Source: DASUDX01 sp036275365 (GTDB lineage Bacteria > Pseudomonadota > Gammaproteobacteria > Nevskiales > Nevskiaceae). From it: a DNA stretch of 12,221 nt. A program made the position numbers and the translations under genes. Positions 7,853-12,221 of this stretch are shown here, one piece after another. Each line of letters begins with the position of its first letter. Within the stretch, counting starts at the first letter, position 1. The notes under the pieces are model-generated. The model saw nothing but the letters and a program-made list of their open reading frames with translations. It had not been told where the DNA came from and searched no databases. The stretch is from assembly GCA_036275365.1 (NCBI GenBank), contig DASUDX010000085.1:1-12221 (forward strand), written 5' to 3'.

Positions 7853-8875
7853 TCAGAGATGGTCGCGGATCAACCGCTCGGCGATCTGGATGCTGTTGAG
7901 GGCAGCACCCTTGCGGATGTTGTCGGAGACCACCCAGAGGTTCAAGCCGCGCGGGTGGGAGATGTCCTCGCGGATGCGGCTGACGAAGGTCGCATCCTGG
8001 CCGCTGGCATCGGACACCGCGGTGGCATAGCCGCCGGCCTCGCGGCGGTCGATCACCGTCACCCCGGGCGCCCGCTCGAGCAGGGCCCGCGCCTGCTCGG
8101 CGCTGATCTTGTCGCGGGTTTCGATGTGCACCGCCTCGGAATGGCCGTAGAACACCGGCACCCGCACCGCGGTCGGGTTCACCTGGATGCGCTCGTCGCC
8201 GAGGATCTTGCGGGTCTCCCAGACCATCTTCATTTCTTCCTTGGTGTAGCCGTTGTCCTGGAAGCTGTCGATGTGGGGGATCACATTGAAGGCGATCTGG
8301 CGCGGGTAGACCTTGGGACTGACCTCGCGGAACGAGAGCAGGTCGGCGGTCTGGCGGCCGAGCTCCTCGATCGCCTCCTTGCCGGTACCGGAGACCGACT
8401 GATAGGTGCAGACATTGATGCGCTCGATGCCCACCGCGTCGTAGATCGGCTTGAGCGCCACCAGCATCTGGATGGTCGAGCAATTGGGGTTGGCGATGAT
8501 GCCGCGGTTGCGGTGCTGGGCGATCGCCTGCGGATTGACCTCCGGCACCACCAGCGGGATGTCGTCCTCGTAGCGGAACTGGCTGGTGTTGTCGATCACC
8601 ACGCAGCCGGCGGCGGCGGCCTTGGGGGCATAGATCGCCGAGACGCTGGCGCCCGGCGAGAACAGGCCGATCTGCACCCGGGAGAAATCGAAGCTGGCGA
8701 GATCCTGCACCACCAGCTCGCGGTTGCCGAAGGCGACCGTCGAACCGGCGCTGCGCTCGCTCGCCACCGCGTGCACCTCGCCGACCGGGAAGCCGCGCTG
8801 CTTGAGGATGGAGAGCATGACTTCTCCGACCGCGCCGGTGGCGCCCACGACGGCCACATCAAAGGTACGACTCAT
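7853..8875 (-). CDS. asd: Aspartate-semialdehyde dehydrogenase
   Basis: Asd reduces aspartyl phosphate with NADPH to aspartate semialdehyde, the branch point to lysine/diaminopimelate, threonine and methionine. The 340-residue protein has normal length for the Asd2-type group that includes the pseudomonad enzymes. The NADPH loop VGATGAVGEVM is at 10-20, and the catalytic Cys132 in ANPNCSTIQ (128-136). The SVSGTGKEAIEEL motif is at 160-172, and the acid/base His245 in VRVPVFYGHSEAVH (237-250). The start is an ATG 9 bases after the acetyltransferase stop, preceded by GAGAT. It ends the leucine-side gene block, and a 151-bp gap with a promoter follows. Some relatives carry a second asd-like gene (usg) here; only one is present in this window. 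Confidence 0.97.
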   Translation of the reverse strand: MSRTFDVAVVGATGAVGEVMLSILKQRGFPVGEVHAVASERSAGSTVAFGNRELVVQDLASFDFSRVQIGLFSPGASVSAIYAPKAAAAGCVVIDNTSQFRYEDDIPLVVPEVNPQAIAQHRNRGIIANPNCSTIQMLVALKPIYDAVGIERINVCTYQSVSGTGKEAIEELGRQTADLLSFREVSPKVYPRQIAFNVIPHIDSFQDNGYTKEEMKMVWETRKILGDERIQVNPTAVRVPVFYGHSEAVHIETRDKISAEQARALLERAPGVTVIDRREAGGYATAVSDASGQDATFVSRIREDISHPRGLNLWVVSDNIRKGAALNSIQIAERLIRDHL

Positions 8876-8884
8876 GATCGATCT

Positions 8885-9322
8885 CTACAGGGACTTGTGA
8901 AAGTGGAAGGCGGTGATCTCGAAACGCTCGCGCAGGTAGAAGCGGTGCGCGCTCTTGCGCTGGGTGCCGGAATCCAGGGTCAGGGCGCTGGCGCCGAGGC
9001 GGCGGGCGCGGACCTCCAGCCCGGCGATCAGCTCGCGGCCGATGCCCTGCGAGCGGCGGTGGCTGTCGGTCACCAGATCATCGACATAGACATGCCGGCC
9101 AGCATGGGTGTTGACCAGGCAGCGCCAGACCGCGAGGCCCAGCGCCCGCTCGCCCTCCACCGCCAGCAGCAGGCGGCCACCGCCGGCGAACACCGCGGCC
9201 ATCGCCGGGCCATAGTCGGGAGGCAGCTGCGGTCGCAGCTGGCGGTGCAGGGGCTCGCTGCGGGCGAGCCAGAGCGGCTCGCGCAGCTCACCCTGCGCAT
9301 CGGTGACATCGATCAGCTGCAT
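8885..9322 (-). CDS. GNAT-family N-acetyltransferase
   Basis: A 145-residue acetyltransferase of the GNAT fold; the acyl acceptor is unknown. The acetyl-CoA pyrophosphate loop is clear as RRSQGIGRELI (89-99), following the strand HVYVDDLVTDSHR (77-89). The later strand ALTLDSGTQRKSAHRFYLRE (113-132) carries the family's conserved Tyr129 region. The start ATG lies one base after the stop of the SMR transporter gene, so the two are almost certainly translated together. It ends 9 bases before asd. GNAT enzymes beside small drug exporters sometimes modify the same toxic amine that the exporter removes, but that pairing is only an inference here. No acceptor-specific signature was recognised. Confidence 0.9.
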   Translation of the reverse strand: MQLIDVTDAQGELREPLWLARSEPLHRQLRPQLPPDYGPAMAAVFAGGGRLLLAVEGERALGLAVWRCLVNTHAGRHVYVDDLVTDSHRRSQGIGRELIAGLEVRARRLGASALTLDSGTQRKSAHRFYLRERFEITAFHFHKSL

Positions 9323-9323
9323 A

Positions 9324-9644
9324 TCAGGCGCTCGACACCAGCTTGAGGCCGATCACCGCGGCGATCAGCAGGAACAGGAAGAACAGCCGCCAGAAGGTCA
9401 GCGGGTCCTTGAAGAAGACGATACCGATCAGCGCCGTGCCGAAGGCGCCGATGCCGGTCCAGACCGCATAGGCGGTGCCCAGCGGAATGGTGGTGATGGC
9501 CTTGCTCAGCAGGCTGAAGCTGGCCGCGGCACAGATCCAGAAGCCGACCGTCCACGGCCAGCGGCTGAAGTTCTCCGAGAGCTTCAGACAGGTGGTGAAG
9601 CCCACCTCGAACACGCCCGCCGCCAGTAGCCAGAGCCAGCCCAT
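9324..9644 (-). CDS. Small multidrug resistance (SMR) family transporter, SugE-like
   Basis: A 106-residue protein with four membrane helices (about 1-21, 33-50, 57-77, 84-104), the exact size of SMR proteins, which work as antiparallel dimers exchanging protons for small cations. The essential Glu13 is in VFEVGFTTCLK (11-21). The GTAYAVWTGIGA motif (57-68) with Tyr59 and Trp62 and the C-terminal IGLK (98-101) are of the SugE/Gdx type. Ser42 matches the substrate-site serine described for guanidinium exporters. Residue 16 is Phe where Gdx proteins have Trp, so substrate choice (guanidinium or quaternary ammonium) cannot be assigned. It starts 8 bases after leuB and is followed one base later by the acetyltransferase. 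With leuB coding sequence so close there is no room for a guanidine riboswitch directly upstream. Confidence 0.9.
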   Translation of the reverse strand: MGWLWLLAAGVFEVGFTTCLKLSENFSRWPWTVGFWICAAASFSLLSKAITTIPLGTAYAVWTGIGAFGTALIGIVFFKDPLTFWRLFFLFLLIAAVIGLKLVSSA

Positions 9645-9652
9645 GCCCGCGC

Positions 9653-10753
9653 TCAGCCCAGTGCCGCCACCACCGCATCCCCCATCGCGGCGGTGCCGAT
9701 GGCCGTCGCGCCCGGGGTGGCGATGTCGGCGGTGCGCAGACCGCGGGCCAGCACCGCCCGCACCGCCGCCTCCACGCGGTCGGCCAGGTCGCCGCGCTGC
9801 AGGGAGTAGCGCAGCAGCATGGCCAGCGACAGGAGGGTGGCGAGCGGGTTGGCGATGCCGCGGCCGGCGATGTCCGGCGCGCTGCCGTGAATCGGCTCGT
9901 ACAGACCCTGGCGGCGCTCGTTGAGCGAGGCCGAGGGCAGCAGCCCGATCGAGCCGGTGAGCTGGGCGGCGATGTCGCTGAGGATGTCGCCGAACAGATT
10001 GCTGGTGACGATCACATCGAACTGCTTGGGCGCGCGCACCAGCTGCATGGCGGCGTTGTCGACATAGAGATGGGACAGGGCGACATCCGGATAGTCACGG
10101 GCCACCTCCTCCACCACCTCGCGCCAGAGCTGGCTGGATTCGAGCACATTGGCCTTGTCCACCGAACACAGCCGGCGGCTGCGCAGCCGCGCCGCCTCGA
10201 AGGCGGTGCGGGCGATACGCTCGATCTCGACATCCGAGTAGGCCTCGGTATCGCGGGCCACCCGCGCACGCGGCACCCGCCGCTCGCCCACCAGGTAGTC
10301 GGTCTCCACGCTGCTGTGGCGCTGGCCGAAGTAGATGCCGCCGGTGAGCTCGCGCACGATCAGCAGATCGAGCCCCGACACCAGCTCCGGCTTGAGCGAG
10401 GAGGCCGCGGCCAGATGGGGGTCGATCAGCGCCGGCCGCAGGTTGGCGTAGAGTCCCAGCGCGGCGCGGATGGCGAGCAGGCCGCGCTCCGGGCGCAGCG
10501 GCTTGGGCAGGCTGTCATAGCGGGGGCCGCCGACCGCGCCCATCAGGATGGCATCGGCCTGGCGCGCCGCCGCCAGCGTCACCGCCGGCAGCGGCTCGCC
10601 GTGGGCGTCGTAGGCACAGCCGCCGATCAGGCCGTGCTGCCAGCGCACCGCCAGGCCATGGCGGTCGCGCAGCGCCACCAGCACCTTCTCGGCCTCGGCC
10701 ATGATTTCCGGGCCGATGCCATCGCCGGGCAGGATCAACAGATTCGCGCTCAT
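9653..10753 (-). CDS. leuB: 3-isopropylmalate dehydrogenase
   Basis: LeuB oxidises and decarboxylates 3-isopropylmalate with NAD+ to 2-ketoisocaproate in leucine synthesis. The 366 residues are the usual length. Substrate arginines Arg96 and Arg106 lie in AIRAALGLYANLRP (94-107), and Arg135 in RELTGGIYFG (135-144) with catalytic Tyr141. Catalytic Lys200 is in DKANVLESSQLWREV (199-213). Metal-binding Asp232, Asp256 and Asp260 lie in YVDNAAMQL and GDILSD. The NAD loop EPIHGSAPDIAGRGIANP is at 286-303. The ATG is 13 bases after leuD, with GGAG as ribosome site inside a GGAGCTCC palindrome. The next gene is an SMR transporter rather than asd, which departs from the usual leuB-asd order. Confidence 0.98.
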   Translation of the reverse strand: MSANLLILPGDGIGPEIMAEAEKVLVALRDRHGLAVRWQHGLIGGCAYDAHGEPLPAVTLAAARQADAILMGAVGGPRYDSLPKPLRPERGLLAIRAALGLYANLRPALIDPHLAAASSLKPELVSGLDLLIVRELTGGIYFGQRHSSVETDYLVGERRVPRARVARDTEAYSDVEIERIARTAFEAARLRSRRLCSVDKANVLESSQLWREVVEEVARDYPDVALSHLYVDNAAMQLVRAPKQFDVIVTSNLFGDILSDIAAQLTGSIGLLPSASLNERRQGLYEPIHGSAPDIAGRGIANPLATLLSLAMLLRYSLQRGDLADRVEAAVRAVLARGLRTADIATPGATAIGTAAMGDAVVAALG

Positions 10754-10766
10754 CCAGGGAGCTCCA

Positions 10767-11411
10767 TCAGGGGGTGGCGAACAGCCAGGGTGCCTCGAGG
10801 CGGCGGCGCGCCTCGTAGGCGCGGATCGCCTCGGCCCGGGTCAGGGTCAGGCCGATCTCATCAAGGCCCTCGACCAGGCAGTGCTTGCGGAACGGATCGA
10901 TCTGGAACGGCTCGGCGTGGCCATCCGGCCGCCGGACCTGCTGGGCCGGAAGATCGATGGTCAGGCGCAGCCCGCCGGGCTGCGCGGCGAGCTGGAACAG
11001 CGACTCGACCACCGGGGCGGGCAGCACCAGCGGCAGAAAGCCGTTCTTGAAGCTGTTATTGAAGAAGATGTCGGCAAAGCTGGGGGCGATGACCGCGCGG
11101 AAGCCCCAGTCGTCGAGCGCCCACACGGCGTGCTCGCGCGAGGAGCCGCAGCCGAAGTTGTCACGCGCGAGCAGGATCTGTGCCCCGACCGCGGCGGGCT
11201 GGTTGAGCACGAACTCCGGATTGGGACGGCGACCGGCCACCGGCACATCCAGATCACCCGGATCGAGATAGCGCCAGTCGTCGAACAGATACTGGCCGAA
11301 GCCGCTGCGCGAGATCGACTTCAGGTACTGCTTGGGAATGATGGCGTCGGTATCGACATTGGGTCGATCCAGCGCCACCACCGGGCTGGTGACCACGGTA
11401 AAGGGCTTCAT
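10767..11411 (-). CDS. leuD: 3-isopropylmalate dehydratase small subunit
   Basis: LeuD is the small, mobile-domain subunit that joins LeuC to isomerise 2- to 3-isopropylmalate. The 214 residues match the single-domain bacterial form. Diagnostic motifs are NVDTDAIIPKQYLK (18-31), NFGCGSSREHAVWAL (85-99) and SFADIFFNNSFKNG (111-124). The ATG at 11411-11409 overlaps the stop of an upstream 54-codon frame in an ATGA motif. The ribosome site AGGA, seven bases before the ATG, lies inside the duplicated leuC tail. This shows that leuD probably once overlapped leuC directly, and that its translation start region was kept when 161 bp were inserted between the two genes. Confidence 0.98.
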   Translation of the reverse strand: MKPFTVVTSPVVALDRPNVDTDAIIPKQYLKSISRSGFGQYLFDDWRYLDPGDLDVPVAGRRPNPEFVLNQPAAVGAQILLARDNFGCGSSREHAVWALDDWGFRAVIAPSFADIFFNNSFKNGFLPLVLPAPVVESLFQLAAQPGGLRLTIDLPAQQVRRPDGHAEPFQIDPFRKHCLVEGLDEIGLTLTRAEAIRAYEARRRLEAPWLFATP

Positions 11412-11572
11412 GCGAAGGTCCTCACATCGACGAAATGACCGGCGATGCCGGCGGCGGCGGCCATTGCGGGGTGAGCCGGGGTGTTCACGGACGGCCAGTG
11501 GCCGTCCGTGCCCGGCGAACGCCCGTTCGCTGGCGAACGGGCCGGGGCAGTACGCCAGCGATGGCAGCTCAC
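11408..11572 (-). CDS. 54-codon linking frame between leuC and leuD
   Basis: An open frame begins with GTG overlapping the leuC stop (GTGA at 11572-11569) and ends with TGA overlapping the leuD start (ATGA). AGGA lies seven bases before the GTG, the same sequence and spacing that precede the leuD ATG. The first 36 codons (VSCHRWRTAPARSP...) read across the palindromic insert and resemble nothing I recognise. The last 18 (AMAAAAGIAGHFVDVRTF plus Ala) are, in the native frame, the copied C-terminus of LeuC. The frame may simply carry ribosomes from leuC to leuD so that the two subunits stay in balance; the peptide itself may have no function. Protein-level expression is unproven. Confidence 0.4.
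   Translation of the reverse strand: MSCHRWRTAPARSPANGRSPGTDGHWPSVNTPAHPAMAAAAGIAGHFVDVRTFA
11414..11470 (-). repeat. Direct repeat copy 2: duplicated leuC 3' end next to leuD
   Basis: These 57 bases are identical to 11575-11631, 161 bases away. They encode the end of LeuC (AMAAAAGIAGHFVDVRTF) in frame, followed by GCA and a TGA that overlaps the leuD ATG. This copy looks like the original leuC end, now cut off from the rest of leuC. It also holds the leuD ribosome site. Confidence 0.95.
11486..11510. repeat. Perfect 11-bp hairpin in the leuC-leuD insert
   Basis: CACGGACGGCC (11486-11496) and GGCCGTCCGTG (11500-11510) are perfect inverted copies around a 3-base loop. No T-run follows on either strand, so it is not an ordinary intrinsic terminator. 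In the leuC-leuD mRNA it would be a very stable stem between the two cistrons. It could be a REP-like palindromic unit or an mRNA-processing or stabilising element. Confidence 0.85.
11516..11542. repeat. Second palindrome with three alternating arms
   Basis: GCCCGTTCGC (11521-11530) pairs with GCGAACGGGC (11533-11542) as a stem of up to 10 bp with a tight two-base loop (9 bp with a four-base loop). The left arm can instead pair with CGAACG at 11516-11521, because CGAACG-CC-CGTTCG is also an inverted repeat. The segment is therefore arm, complement, arm, able to form two mutually exclusive stems. It lies directly beside the 11-bp hairpin, and together they fill the middle of the insertion. Confidence 0.8.
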
Positions 11573-12221
11573 GAGAAGGTCCTCACATCGACGAAATGAC
11601 CGGCGATGCCGGCGGCGGCGGCCATTGCGGGCGAAACCAGATGCGTGCGCCCGCCCTGCCCCTGGCGCCCCTCGAAGTTGCGGTTGCTGGTCGAGGCGCA
11701 GCGCTCGCCGGGCTCGAGACGATCGGCATTCATCGCCAGACACATCGAGCAGCCGGGCTCGCGCCACTCGAAGCCGGCCTCCGTGAAGACCCGGTCCAGG
11801 CCCTCCGCCTCGGCCTGCGCCTTGACCAGACCCGAGCCGGGCACCACCAGCGCCAGCTTGACCTGGGCCGCCTTGCGCCGGCCACGCACCACGCTGGCCG
11901 CGGCCCGCAGATCCTCGATGCGCGAGTTGGTGCAGGAGCCGATGAAGACCTTGTCGATGGCGATGTCCTGGATCGCGGTGCGCGGCTGCAGCCCCATGTA
12001 GTCCAGCGCCTTGGCCATGCCGCTGCGCTTGACCGGATCGGTCTCGGCCGCCGGGTCGGGGACCCGCCCGGTGACCGGCACCACCATCTCCGGCGAGGTG
12101 CCCCAGCTCACCTGCGGTTCGATGCTCGCCGCCTCGAGGGTCACCTCCCGATCGAAGCGGGCGCCCGGGTCCGAGCGCAGCGTGCGCCACCAGGCCAGCG
12201 CCTGCTCCCAGTGCGCGCCGC
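11569..12221 (-). CDS. leuC: 3-isopropylmalate dehydratase large subunit, C-terminal part
   Basis: LeuC carries the 4Fe-4S cluster of isopropylmalate isomerase, an aconitase-family enzyme of leucine synthesis. The gene runs off the right edge; the last 216 codons are visible, somewhat under half of the usual length. All three cluster cysteines are in view: one in VFIGSCTNSR (Cys codon 11934-11932) and two in EPGCSMC (11751-11749 and 11742-11740). VTLEAASIEPQVSWGTSPEM (from 12144) and the C-terminal STSNRNFEGRQGQGGRTHLV are standard. The open frame continues upstream of 12144 with WEQALAWWRTLRSDPGARFD, so the GTG at 12144 is not the start. The frame ends RTFS-TGA at 11569; the probable original end, RTFA-TGA, is now 161 bases downstream in the duplicated tail. 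The protein keeps an intact C-terminus with only the last residue changed (Ala to Ser). Confidence 0.97.
   Translation of the reverse strand, partial: GAHWEQALAWWRTLRSDPGARFDREVTLEAASIEPQVSWGTSPEMVVPVTGRVPDPAAETDPVKRSGMAKALDYMGLQPRTAIQDIAIDKVFIGSCTNSRIEDLRAAASVVRGRRKAAQVKLALVVPGSGLVKAQAEAEGLDRVFTEAGFEWREPGCSMCLAMNADRLEPGERCASTSNRNFEGRQGQGGRTHLVSPAMAAAAGIAGHFVDVRTFS
11575..11631 (-). repeat. Direct repeat copy 1: 3' end of the active leuC
   Basis: This is the 57-base partner of 11414-11470, identical at every base. It is in frame with the rest of leuC and ends the working gene; the sequence then diverges to TCG-TGA instead of GCA-TGA. The perfect match, including third codon positions, implies a recent duplication or ongoing conversion between copies. 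Confidence 0.95.

Noticed and set aside
7859..9346. A 495-codon plus-strand frame opposite asd and the acetyltransferase
   Set aside because: Antisense to well-supported genes; its composition is a mirror of their codon bias.
9645..9652. Guanidine riboswitch in front of the SMR gene
   Set aside because: Only 8 bases separate it from leuB, and no ykkC-like motif was recognised in the adjacent leuB end.
11408..12190. The same minus-strand frame as the linking frame, extended upstream through leuC as a 260-codon protein
   Set aside because: Upstream of 11572 it is an out-of-frame reading of leuC, Gly/Arg-rich and without family motifs. Only the part from the GTG at 11572 is kept as a candidate.

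Overview
This window is a fully coding, GC-rich stretch of housekeeping biosynthesis genes. Every recognisable gene is read from the minus strand. The gene content (leu genes, asd, fimV, truA, a partial trp cluster, accD, folC) and a FimV-type polar protein point to a gammaproteobacterium. A purple-sulfur or Chromatiales-like lineage would fit, but the sequence alone does not fix genus or family. I see no tRNA, rRNA, CRISPR array, transposase or prophage gene. No stretch longer than about 160 bases lacks a gene.

Layout in the direction of transcription, from the right end to the left: leuC (C-terminal half only, cut by the window edge), a 161-bp insertion carrying a duplicated leuC tail, leuD, leuB, an SMR-family small membrane transporter, a GNAT acetyltransferase, asd, a 151-bp intergenic gap with the window's only convincing promoter-like AT-rich patch, fimV, truA, trpF, trpB, a dihydrofolate-reductase/RibD-C-domain protein, trpA, accD and the first 40 codons of folC. 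Most genes overlap by 4-8 bases or are separated by fewer than 15 bases. This suggests two long transcription units: leuC to asd, driven from outside the window, and fimV to folC, probably driven from the promoter near 7782-7810.

Functionally, leuC/leuD (isopropylmalate isomerase) and leuB (isopropylmalate dehydrogenase) make leucine. asd makes aspartate semialdehyde for lysine/diaminopimelate, threonine and methionine. trpF, trpB and trpA complete tryptophan synthesis. truA makes tRNA pseudouridines, accD is half of the acetyl-CoA carboxyltransferase, and folC makes folylpolyglutamate. fimV encodes an inner-membrane protein with a LysM domain involved in cell-pole organisation.

The departures from an ordinary layout are local insertions. 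The most striking is at the leuC-leuD junction. The last 57 bp of leuC are perfectly duplicated 161 bp apart, and the 104 bp between the copies hold two strong palindromes. The insertion has kept open a 54-codon frame that starts on the leuC stop (GTGA) and ends on the leuD start (ATGA), so translational coupling could survive. The second departure is a DHFR/RibD-C-like gene wedged between trpB and trpA, which usually adjoin. The third is an SMR transporter plus acetyltransferase pair wedged between leuB and asd. I see no wholly new multi-gene system here; the leuC-tail duplication is the best candidate for something undescribed.
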